A program made the translations under genes and the position numbers. The notes under the pieces are model-generated. The model was given only the letters and a program-made list of their open reading frames with translations, did not search any database and was not told the DNA's origin. A stretch of 8,880 bases of DNA from Gemmatimonadota bacterium (GTDB taxonomy: Bacteria; Gemmatimonadota; Gemmatimonadetes; Gemmatimonadales; GWC2-71-9), in the NCBI GenBank assembly GCA_003221985.1, contig QHUQ01000111.1:1-8880 (forward strand), given 5' to 3'. Below are positions 1 through 6,187 of this stretch, in pieces (the stretch's first letter is position 1; every line of letters starts with the position of its first letter).

Positions 1-1
1 G

Positions 2-1363
2 CCATCTAATCCGCGTCGCATCCTTACGTTTGCCGTTCAACCCCCTCGCACGGCCCCTCACGTCGTCCTTGCTCCTGCGCCGCAAATCGAGGTTCGCTTC
101 CTCCGTGGAGAGCGCGATACGGCGTCGAGTGTCGACATCAGTCTGGTGCTGGGTCCAGGGGCACCCAGCGCCGAGCTGCTGGGCACGAGGACAGTACGCG
201 CTGTCGCCGGACTTGCGGCATTCAATGACCTGGAGATCGACACATCGAGCACGGTGGCATTATACGCCTCTGCTCCAGGGGGACTACAAGGGAGTAGCAG
301 GTTGTTTCGCGTGGTCGTGCCCTTCACGTCGTTGTCTTCAGGTGTCAATCACTCCTGCGCCATCACAATGAATGGGCAGGCTTACTGTTGGGGTGAAAAC
401 TCGAGCGGACAGCTCGGCGTTGGGTCCACCTCGCTCATTTTGACGCCCCGACCGGTGATGACGCCATCGGGCATTACTTTCTCGGCGATCGGGGTCGGCC
501 ATCTGCACGCCTGCGCCCTTACCAATCTCGGAGCGCTGTACTGTTGGGGCGTGAACAACGGTTCTTCCCTCGGCGACGGAAGCGCGGAGAGCCGAACGGC
601 GCCGGTCCCGGTTCAGACGCCCACCGGCGTGACGTTCACGTATCTCAATGTCGGCTACTACCACTCGTGCGCGATCGCGACCGGCGGGACCACCTACTGT
701 TGGGGCGGTAACTTCTATGGAGAGCTCGGTGACGGAACCGGGCAGACACCGAGTGAGCCGGTTGCCGTGGCGGCACCAGGCGGCGTTTCGTTTACCCAGG
801 TAAGCGCGGGCCTATGGCATACGTGTGGTGTGACAGCCCAGGGTGCTGCCTACTGCTGGGGAGCGAATGATTATGGCGCGTTGGGTGATGGCACGGCGGA
901 CTCCAGCTGGACGCCCGTGCCGGTGTCAGCTCCCGCCGGCGTGACCTTCACAGTCGTGAGTGCGGGAGCGATGCACAGTTGTGGGCTTACGCCAACCGGT
1001 GCGGCGTACTGCTGGGGCCGCAACGACGGGGGCCAGTTGGGGGACGGGACGACGACGAGCCACTCCACTCCGGTCGCCGTGCAGGGGACAGCAGGGATCC
1101 ATTTTGCAGCGATCACCGCGGGACAATTGCGGACGTGCGCCGTCAGCGAATCAGGGGCGGCGTATTGTTGGGGGTCGACTCCTCCAGCTCCAATACCGGT
1201 GCCGGATGCGCAACACATTGTGGACGTATCTGTCAGTCTGGGTGACGAGGCGTGTATGTTGAGCAACATCGGCTTGGCCTATTGTTGGGGGAACAACAAC
1301 TTTGGCCAGGTGGGCGACTCGACGCAGATACCCCGACCGACCCCCGTCGCCGTCATACACTAG
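2..1363 (+). CDS. Secreted Ig-like + RCC1 seven-blade propeller protein, 5' partial
   Basis: The frame is open from base 2 with no stop, so this is the C-terminal 453 codons of a longer protein. The first ~100 residues read like a bacterial Ig-like/invasin-type surface domain: a pattern LTFAVQPP, then TVRAVAGLAAFNDLEID, then LYASAPGGLQGSSRLFRV. Seven RCC1-type blades follow, each with an (H/L)xxC...YCWG core and usually a G(Q/E/A)LGDG turn. Every blade carries C-x9-C (for example 356-358 with 386-388), which suggests one disulfide per blade in an extracytoplasmic beta-propeller. The YCWG motifs fall every 156 bases except the last, after 117. RCC1-like propellers are binding scaffolds; the partner is unknown. 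The ATG at 146 lies inside the Ig-like domain and is not the start. The signal peptide must lie left of the window. The esterase gene begins 31 bases downstream. Confidence 0.9.
   Translation, partial: PSNPRRILTFAVQPPRTAPHVVLAPAPQIEVRFLRGERDTASSVDISLVLGPGAPSAELLGTRTVRAVAGLAAFNDLEIDTSSTVALYASAPGGLQGSSRLFRVVVPFTSLSSGVNHSCAITMNGQAYCWGENSSGQLGVGSTSLILTPRPVMTPSGITFSAIGVGHLHACALTNLGALYCWGVNNGSSLGDGSAESRTAPVPVQTPTGVTFTYLNVGYYHSCAIATGGTTYCWGGNFYGELGDGTGQTPSEPVAVAAPGGVSFTQVSAGLWHTCGVTAQGAAYCWGANDYGALGDGTADSSWTPVPVSAPAGVTFTVVSAGAMHSCGLTPTGAAYCWGRNDGGQLGDGTTTSHSTPVAVQGTAGIHFAAITAGQLRTCAVSESGAAYCWGSTPPAPIPVPDAQHIVDVSVSLGDEACMLSNIGLAYCWGNNNFGQVGDSTQIPRPTPVAVIH
323..1360 (+). repeat. Seven tandem RCC1 repeat units, 52-residue period
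   Basis: YCWG codons begin at 383, 539, 695, 851, 1007, 1163 and 1280. The first five intervals are exactly 156 bases (52 residues). The last is 117, so unit six has lost 13 residues, removing its NDxGxLGDG loop. This is a protein-coding tandem repeat in the propeller gene, not a DNA satellite: the units have diverged at nucleotide level. Confidence 0.9.
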
Positions 1364-1394
1364 ACAAACCTCACCAACCTCAGACGAGGCGAGC

Positions 1395-2180
1395 ATGCGG
1401 AGCACCGCGGGCATCCTTGCGTACATGACACTGGTGATCGCAGCTTCGCCGCTGAACGCGCAACGAGTAGAAACCGGTTTCCTCGACCGTACGATTACAG
1501 TTGCTGGACGGTCCTACCACTATCAGGTCTACGTCCCGGCCGACTATCAAACGAAGCCGACCTGGCCCGCAATTCTCTTCCTGCATGGAGCAGGGGAGCG
1601 GGGCAACGATGGCCTGCTACAAACCAACGTCGGCCTCGGCCCCGCGATCCGGCAGAATCCGTCGCGCTATCCCGCGATCGTGGTCCTGCCGCAGGTGCCC
1701 CCCGATTCGCAATGGGTCGGGACTCCGGCCGACATGGCTGTCGCCGCGCTGCAGCAGACGCTGCGCGAATTCCACGTCGATCCGAATCGCGTCTATCTCA
1801 CCGGCCTCTCGATGGGCGGACACGGCACGTGGTACATCGCCTACCGGCATCCCGAATTATTCGCGGCGATCGTTCCCATCTGCGGCTGGGTGCGGGACTT
1901 CCCGCAGTTCCGCGGCTCGGTTCCCGTCGTCCCGGGTGACAGCGCCGCGGTCATGTCGAGTTTGGCGCAGCGGCTCGCGAAGGTTTCAATTTGGATCTTT
2001 CATGGCGAGGTCGACCAAGTCGTCAACGTGAATGGCTCACGTGAGCCTGCGACCGCCCTGAAAGCGGCAGGGGTCGATGTCCGCTACACGGAGCTGCTCG
2101 GCCTGAACCACAACTCGTGGGACGCGGCGTACGGGTCCGACGAATTCGTCCGCTGGTTGTTCGCGCAGCAACGCCGCTAG
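1395..2180 (+). CDS. Exported alpha/beta-hydrolase esterase (PHB-depolymerase/carboxylesterase-like)
   Basis: A 261-residue serine hydrolase. The start at 1395 is preferred over upstream ATGs because GAGG sits 5 bases before it and because it opens a Sec-type signal peptide (MRSTAGILAYMTLVIAAS, probable cleavage after NA-Q near residue 22). The mature part has a short beta-rich N-terminus (TVAGRSYHYQVYVPADY), an oxyanion-hole region HGAGERG (from H64), a nucleophile elbow GLSMGG with Ser139, and a likely Asp207 (HGEVDQ) and His239 (LNHNSWD) completing the triad. This order fits the Esterase_phd/COG4099 type, which covers polyhydroxybutyrate depolymerases, feruloyl and acetyl esterases and related carboxylesterases. 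It probably acts in the periplasm or outside the cell on acylated carbohydrate or polyester. The exact substrate cannot be read. The oxidoreductase cassette starts 60 bases downstream, so it may be co-transcribed with it. Confidence 0.9.
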   Translation: MRSTAGILAYMTLVIAASPLNAQRVETGFLDRTITVAGRSYHYQVYVPADYQTKPTWPAILFLHGAGERGNDGLLQTNVGLGPAIRQNPSRYPAIVVLPQVPPDSQWVGTPADMAVAALQQTLREFHVDPNRVYLTGLSMGGHGTWYIAYRHPELFAAIVPICGWVRDFPQFRGSVPVVPGDSAAVMSSLAQRLAKVSIWIFHGEVDQVVNVNGSREPATALKAAGVDVRYTELLGLNHNSWDAAYGSDEFVRWLFAQQRR

Positions 2181-2188
2181 CCTAGCGG
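2174..2188 (+). other. Near-perfect palindrome over the esterase stop codon
   Basis: CCGCTAG and CTAGCGG form a 7-base inverted repeat separated by one base, overlapping the TAG stop. In RNA this could fold as a 5-bp stem with a 5-base loop. It is followed by TCTCCCCC, not a T-run, so it is not a convincing intrinsic terminator. It may be chance, or a weak mRNA-end or stability element before the 2241 gene. Confidence 0.25.
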
Positions 2189-2225
2189 TCTCCCCCGGCG
2201 GGGTGCCAACTTACGGCAACTCCTC

Positions 2226-2231
2226 GAGAGG
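2226..2231 (+). promoter_or_regulatory. Ribosome binding site deciding the 2241 start
   Basis: GAGAGG ends 9 bases before the ATG at 2241. The in-frame ATG at 2232 directly abuts it, too close to be used with this site, so 2241 (MNRREV...) is preferred. Confidence 0.6.
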
Positions 2232-2240
2232 ATGCAGTCG

Positions 2241-2783
2241 ATGAACCGGCGCGAAGTACTGGTCCTGCTCGCCGGGACGGGCGCGCTACCCGATAAGCTG
2301 TTGGCGGTCGGGCGCGCCGTTCACAAGCGAGTCCGCGTTGGAGAGCTGCGTGCGTTGAGCCCCCACCAGAACGAAACCGTCGCCACGATTGCCGAGCTGA
2401 TAATTCCCAAGACCGACACGCCGGGTGCGCGCGACGCGGGCGTGCCGGCGTTCATCGACGTCATGCTCGCCGATTGGGGGGATGAGGAGCACCTCCAGAC
2501 CTTTACCGCGGGGCTCGCGAACGTCGACGAGCGCTCGCGCGCCCGGTTCGGCAAAGACTTCATCGCGTGCAGCCCCGAGCAGCAGACCCAGATCCTCACC
2601 GATCTCGATGCGGAGCTGGCGCGCTTGCGCGACACGAAGAGCGATACCTCCAAGAATTTCTTCCAGGGCATGAAGTGGCTGACCCTGACCGGCTATTACA
2701 CGTCCGAGGTCGGCGCGACGAGCGAGCTGCATTACCGCGTCGTGCCCGGTCGCTACGAACCCTGCTACCCCCTCGACCAATGA
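2241..2783 (+). CDS. Gluconate 2-dehydrogenase subunit 3 family protein (Tat-signalled small subunit)
   Basis: A 180-residue protein of the gluconate_2-dh3 family, the small gamma-type subunit of membrane or periplasmic FAD-dependent sugar dehydrogenases. It opens with a twin-arginine leader (MNRREVLVLLAG). The family signature ELIIPKTDTPGARDAGV (from residue 52) is followed by PAFIDVMLADW and, near the C-terminus, GMKWLTLTGYYTSEVG (143-158). In characterised FAD glucose dehydrogenases such a subunit stabilises the flavoprotein and carries it through the Tat pathway. Its stop overlaps the ATG of the GMC oxidoreductase by four bases (ATGA, 2780-2783), so the two are probably translationally coupled and made in equal amounts. 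The leader has a short, weakly hydrophobic h-region and no obvious lipobox. Confidence 0.93.
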   Translation: MNRREVLVLLAGTGALPDKLLAVGRAVHKRVRVGELRALSPHQNETVATIAELIIPKTDTPGARDAGVPAFIDVMLADWGDEEHLQTFTAGLANVDERSRARFGKDFIACSPEQQTQILTDLDAELARLRDTKSDTSKNFFQGMKWLTLTGYYTSEVGATSELHYRVVPGRYEPCYPLDQ

Positions 2784-4447
2784 AAACCTACGACGCCATC
2801 GTGATAGGCTCCGGGATGTCGGGCGGCTGGGCGGCGAAGGAGCTGACCGAGCGCGGCCTGCAGACGCTCGTGCTCGAGGCGGGGCGGCCGATCAATCCCG
2901 AGACCGACTACGTCGAGCACGTGCCGATGTGGGAGATGAAGTTCCGCGGCATGGGCGATCGCAAACGCCTGTCCCGCGAACAACCGATCCAGCAGCAGTG
3001 CTACGCCTGCGACGAGATGGCCTACAAGTTCTTCGTCAACGATCTCGAAAACCCCTACACCACGCCCGAAGGCAAGCCGTTCTCGTGGATCCGCGGCCGT
3101 CAGGTCGGGGGGCGCTCGATCATGTGGGGCCGGCAGGTCTATCGCTGGAGCGACCTCGACTTCGAGGCCAACGCGCGCGAAGGCATCGGCGTCGACTGGC
3201 CGATTCGCTACGCCGACATCGTGCCCTGGTACGACTACGTCGAAACGTTCGTCGGCATCAGCGGCCAGGCGGAAGGGCTGCCGCAGCTGCCCGACGGGAA
3301 ATTCCTCAAGCCGATGGCGCTGAACTGTGTCGAGCAAACGGTGCGCGATGCCGTCGGGCGCGCCTGGCCCGGCGAACGGATGGTCACGATCGGCCGCTGT
3401 GCGGTGCTCACCGAGGCGCATAACGGCCGGGCGCCGTGCCACTACTGCGGGCCGTGCCACCGTGGCTGCATCACCCGCTCGTACTTCTCCAGCGTCAACG
3501 CGACGCTGCCGGCGGCGCAGGCGACCGGCCGGCTCACGCTGCGGCCGTACAGCGTCGTTCACAGCATCACCTACGACAAGCGGCGTGGCCGCGCGACGGG
3601 CGTGCGCGTGATCGACGGGCAGACGAAGCACGCGCTCGAATTCCAGGCGCGCATCATCTTCCTGTGCGCATCCACGATCGAATCGGCACGGATCCTCCTG
3701 AACTCGGGGAGCGGCTTTGCGAATTCGAGCGGGCAGGTCGGGAAGAACCTGATGGATCACATCATGGGGGGCGGCGCCAGCGGCCAGGTCGACGGGCCCC
3801 TCGACCGAGACACCATCGGCAGTCGCCCCAACGGGATTTACGTGCCGCGCTTCCGCAACGTCGGGGGAGGTGCCAAGTCCAAGTTCCTCCGGGGCTACGG
3901 CTTCCAGGGTGGCGGCGGGCGGTCCGACTGGGGGCGTGGCGCCGAGCAGACGGGGTTCGGGGCCGACTTCAAGAAATCACTCCGCCGTCCCGGTCCCTGG
4001 GGCTTCAGCTTCTACGGCTTCGGCGAAATGCTGCCGAAAGAGGAGAACGTCGTCGAGATCGACAAGACCAAGGTGGATGCCTGGGGCATTCCGGTCGCGC
4101 GGATCAGCTGCGCGTACGGCGAGAATGAGAAGGCGCTGGTCCACGACATGTCGATCACGGCCGCCGAGATGCTCGCCGAAGCGGGTGCGCACGAGATCCA
4201 GCCGTTTACCAGCGACAACCCGCCGGGCCTCGTGATCCACGAGATGGGCACCGCGCGCATGGGGAAGGATCCCAAGACGTCGGTCCTCAACGCGCACAAT
4301 CAATGCTGGGATGTCCCGAATCTGTTCGTCACCGACGGCGCCTGCATGGCGTCGACGGCGTGTCAGAATCCATCGATTACCTACATGGCACTCACCGCGC
4401 GTGCGGCGGCTTTTGCCGTCGACGCGATGAAACGACACGAGCTATGA
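2780..4447 (+). CDS. GMC-family FAD-dependent sugar/glycoside dehydrogenase, catalytic subunit
   Basis: A 555-residue glucose-methanol-choline oxidoreductase. The N-terminal Rossmann motif GSGMSGG (residues 10-16) and VLEAGR with Glu33 bind FAD. RGRQVGGRSIMWGRQ (around 108-122) is the second FAD-contact region. The C-terminal domain has HEMGTARMG with His487, and CQNPS with Asn530, giving the catalytic His/Asn pair. A Cys cluster at C220, C223, C226 and C230 sits where bacterial FAD glucose dehydrogenases and glucoside 3-dehydrogenases carry an iron-sulfur cluster, so an Fe-S relay is likely. There is no signal peptide. Export probably relies on the Tat leader of the preceding small subunit. 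No cytochrome c subunit lies nearby, so the electron acceptor is unknown. The start overlaps the previous stop by four bases. The substrate is probably a sugar or glycoside hydroxyl; C3 oxidation is an inference from context. Confidence 0.93.
   Translation: MKTYDAIVIGSGMSGGWAAKELTERGLQTLVLEAGRPINPETDYVEHVPMWEMKFRGMGDRKRLSREQPIQQQCYACDEMAYKFFVNDLENPYTTPEGKPFSWIRGRQVGGRSIMWGRQVYRWSDLDFEANAREGIGVDWPIRYADIVPWYDYVETFVGISGQAEGLPQLPDGKFLKPMALNCVEQTVRDAVGRAWPGERMVTIGRCAVLTEAHNGRAPCHYCGPCHRGCITRSYFSSVNATLPAAQATGRLTLRPYSVVHSITYDKRRGRATGVRVIDGQTKHALEFQARIIFLCASTIESARILLNSGSGFANSSGQVGKNLMDHIMGGGASGQVDGPLDRDTIGSRPNGIYVPRFRNVGGGAKSKFLRGYGFQGGGGRSDWGRGAEQTGFGADFKKSLRRPGPWGFSFYGFGEMLPKEENVVEIDKTKVDAWGIPVARISCAYGENEKALVHDMSITAAEMLAEAGAHEIQPFTSDNPPGLVIHEMGTARMGKDPKTSVLNAHNQCWDVPNLFVTDGACMASTACQNPSITYMALTARAAAFAVDAMKRHEL
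3437..3469 (+). other. Four-cysteine motif C-x2-C-x2-C-x3-C, likely Fe-S site in the GMC protein
   Basis: Residues 220-230 read CHYCGPCHRGC. Bacterial FAD glucose dehydrogenases carry a 3Fe-4S cluster on a comparable Cys cluster ending in C-x3-C. The spacing of the first two cysteines differs here, so cluster type (3Fe-4S or 4Fe-4S) cannot be decided by reading. Confidence 0.65.
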
Positions 4448-4461
4448 CGCGAGGAGGCAGG

Positions 4462-5295
4462 ATGGATCGCCGGGAATTCGTCCAGACCGTGACTGGTGCC
4501 GGCGTCGCGATTGCGTGTTCGAGAATACCCCGCGCGCCGCGCGCCGCACGTCTCGACAAGGTTGGCCTTCAGCTCTACACCGTACGCGATCAGATGAAAG
4601 CCGATTTCGAGGGCACGCTGGCGCGCGTAGCGGAGATCGGGTACAAAGAAGTCGAGTTCGCCGGCTACTTCAATCACTCACCGGCGGATGTGCGCGCGAT
4701 CCTCGACCGGCACGGACTCTCGGCGCCGTCGACACACGTCGGGGACATCTCCCCGGACGCGTGGAAGGCGTCGCTCGATGCCGCGCATGCGATCGGGCAC
4801 GAGTACATCGTCGTGCCGTGGATCCCGCAAGAGAAACGCATGACGCTCGATGGTTGGAAGCAGGTCGCCGCTGAGTTCAATCGCGCCGCGCAGGCCGCGC
4901 ACGATGCCGGCGTGCAGTTCGCCTACCACAACCACGATTTCGAGTTCCCGAAGATGGAGGGGCAGGTCCCCTACGACATCCTGCTGCAGACCACCGATCC
5001 CAAGCTCGTGCAGCTCGAGATCGACCTCTACTGGATCACCAAGGCCGGTCAGGACCCGCTGACCTATTTCGCCCGCTGGCCCGGCAGGGTACCGCTGGTG
5101 CACGTGAAAGACTCGGCCGGCGCGCCCGAACACAAGATGGTGGACGTGGGGCAGGGGAAGATCGACTGGAAGCGAATCTTTGCGAAGCAGGATCAGGCGG
5201 GCATCAAGCATTTCTTCGTCGAGCATGACCAGCCGCCGCAGCCGTTCCAGGATATCGCGGCGAGCTATAACTATTTGAAGAACTTGGAATTCTGA
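4462..5295 (+). CDS. Tat-exported TIM-barrel sugar isomerase/epimerase-like protein
   Basis: A 277-residue AP-endonuclease-2/xylose-isomerase-like TIM barrel. The start at 4462 is chosen because GAGGAGG lies 4 bases upstream and MDRREFVQTVTGAG is a classic twin-arginine leader. An in-frame ATG at 4444 overlaps the GMC stop but would put six extra residues before the RR motif. VAIAC (Cys19) could be a relaxed lipobox, so a lipoprotein is possible. The barrel starts at KVGLQLYTVRDQ. Likely metal or catalytic residues are Glu161 (YHNHDFEF), Asp188 (LEIDLYW), His214 (HVKD) and Glu254 (FVEHDQ). The D-to-H gap of 26 matches that of D-tagatose-3-epimerase-type enzymes. The family includes sugar epimerases, inosose dehydratase and 3-keto-glycoside-processing enzymes. 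With the GMC gene 14 bases upstream, action on the oxidised sugar is plausible. The exact reaction is unknown. Confidence 0.88.
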   Translation: MDRREFVQTVTGAGVAIACSRIPRAPRAARLDKVGLQLYTVRDQMKADFEGTLARVAEIGYKEVEFAGYFNHSPADVRAILDRHGLSAPSTHVGDISPDAWKASLDAAHAIGHEYIVVPWIPQEKRMTLDGWKQVAAEFNRAAQAAHDAGVQFAYHNHDFEFPKMEGQVPYDILLQTTDPKLVQLEIDLYWITKAGQDPLTYFARWPGRVPLVHVKDSAGAPEHKMVDVGQGKIDWKRIFAKQDQAGIKHFFVEHDQPPQPFQDIAASYNYLKNLEF

Positions 5296-5303
5296 AATGG
5301 CTG

Positions 5304-5429
5304 GGAAGGTTGGAAGGTTGGAAGGTGCTCCCGTGACACGACGTGAAGCGCTCAGTGTAGCCGCGGGAGCGTTGGCCGTCGCGGTCCTGCCCCATCAGAC
5401 CGTCCGACTTTCCAACGTTCCAACCTTCC
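5304..5429. repeat. Imperfect 24-bp inverted repeat of GGAAGGTT units flanking a signal-peptide segment
   Basis: The left arm (5304-5327) holds two full GGAAGGTT units and a third ending in GGAAGG plus TG. The right arm (5406-5429) is its reverse complement at 21 of 24 positions. The 78-base interior encodes most of the leader of the next protein. The left arm supplies the ribosome binding site (GGAAGG, 5320-5325). The right arm is translated as SNVPTF at the leader/mature junction. It looks like a REP/MITE-like dispersed repeat or a structural mRNA element. Only this one copy pair is visible here. Confidence 0.75.
5320..5325 (+). promoter_or_regulatory. Ribosome binding site for the GTG start at 5333
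   Basis: GGAAGG lies 7 bases before GTG 5333. The ATG at 5297 has no such site and would place 12 extra residues before the twin-arginine motif, so the GTG start is favoured. Confidence 0.6.
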
Positions 5430-6187
5430 GCCTGAAGCAGTCCGCGTCCCGGTGGTGCTACCGGTCCATCCCGCTTCCCGATCTCTGCCAAGCGGGAAAG
5501 AGCATGGGCCTTGCCGGCATCGACCTGCTCGCGTCCGACGACTGGCCGGTCGTCCGCGAGCACGGGCTGGTCTGCTCCATGGGGTACGCGGCGATACGTG
5601 ACGATTTCATTCCGCGCGGCTTCAACGACCCGGCGAACCACGATTTGCTCGTCGGCGAGCTGGAGCGCGCGCTGCCGCTCGCGCAGCAGCACGGCGTTCC
5701 CAACCTCATCGCGATGTTCGGCAACCGGCAGGGACGCAGCGACGCGCAGGCGACCGAGGCGTGCGTGACGGGGCTCAAGCGGATCGCGCCAGCGGCCGAG
5801 CGCTACGGCGTGACGATCTGTGTGGAGCTGCTGAACAGCAAGGTCGATCACAAAGACTACCAGGGCGATCGGACGGCCTTCGGCGCCGCGATTATCGAGG
5901 CGGTAGGATCGCCCCGCGTGAAACTGCTCTATGACATCTACCACATGCAGATCATGGAAGGGGATGTGATTCGGACGATTCGCGAGCACGCGAGTTACAT
6001 CGGCCACTATCACACCGGCGGCGTCCCCGGCCGCCACGAGATCGACGACTCCCAGGAGCTGAACTACCACGCCGTTGCGCGCGCTATTGCCGACACCGGG
6101 TTCACCGGGTTCATGGCGCACGAGTTCGTGCCCACCCGCGAGCCGCTCCGTTCGTTGCGCGAAGCGGTGCAGATATGCTCCGTCTGA
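5333..6187 (+). CDS. Tat-exported hydroxypyruvate isomerase-like TIM-barrel protein
   Basis: 284 residues from a GTG start; an ATG at 5297 is the alternative. The leader VTRREALSVAAGALAVAVLP is twin-arginine type. The mature part resembles the hydroxypyruvate isomerase (Hyi) branch of the xylose-isomerase-like TIM barrels: Glu165 in VELLNSKVDH, Asp201 in LYDIYHMQ, His227 in GHYHTGGVPGRHEID, and Glu264 in AHEF. The D-to-H gap of 26 equals that of the preceding TIM barrel, so both keep a metal-dependent aldose-ketose or epimerase active site. Classical Hyi converts hydroxypyruvate to tartronate semialdehyde in the cytosol. An exported version after a sugar dehydrogenase more likely handles a keto-sugar. 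It lies 37 bases after the first TIM barrel; its start region is made of a GGAAGGTT repeat. Its end overlaps the next gene by 13 bases. Confidence 0.87.
   Translation: MTRREALSVAAGALAVAVLPHQTVRLSNVPTFRLKQSASRWCYRSIPLPDLCQAGKSMGLAGIDLLASDDWPVVREHGLVCSMGYAAIRDDFIPRGFNDPANHDLLVGELERALPLAQQHGVPNLIAMFGNRQGRSDAQATEACVTGLKRIAPAAERYGVTICVELLNSKVDHKDYQGDRTAFGAAIIEAVGSPRVKLLYDIYHMQIMEGDVIRTIREHASYIGHYHTGGVPGRHEIDDSQELNYHAVARAIADTGFTGFMAHEFVPTREPLRSLREAVQICSV

Noticed and set aside
146..148. ATG as the start of the RCC1 protein
   Set aside because: The same frame is open to base 2 and encodes the first half of an Ig-like domain, so the ATG is internal and the gene begins before the window.
2567..2779. 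N-terminal extension of the GMC frame upstream of 2780
   Set aside because: It lies inside the small-subunit gene, reads as Arg/Ala-rich shadow sequence, and the FAD motif expected near the N-terminus starts right after ATG 2780.
2765..3760. 331-codon open frame on the minus strand
   Set aside because: Antisense to the GMC gene; Arg/Ala/Val/Asp-rich composition typical of high-GC shadow frames, with no recognisable motif.
4303..4461. Upstream extension of the first TIM-barrel frame
   Set aside because: Overlaps the conserved C-terminus of the GMC protein; the twin-arginine leader and ribosome binding site point to 4462.
5204..6121. 305-codon open frame on the minus strand
   Set aside because: Antisense to the Hyi-like gene, whose active-site motifs are intact on the plus strand.
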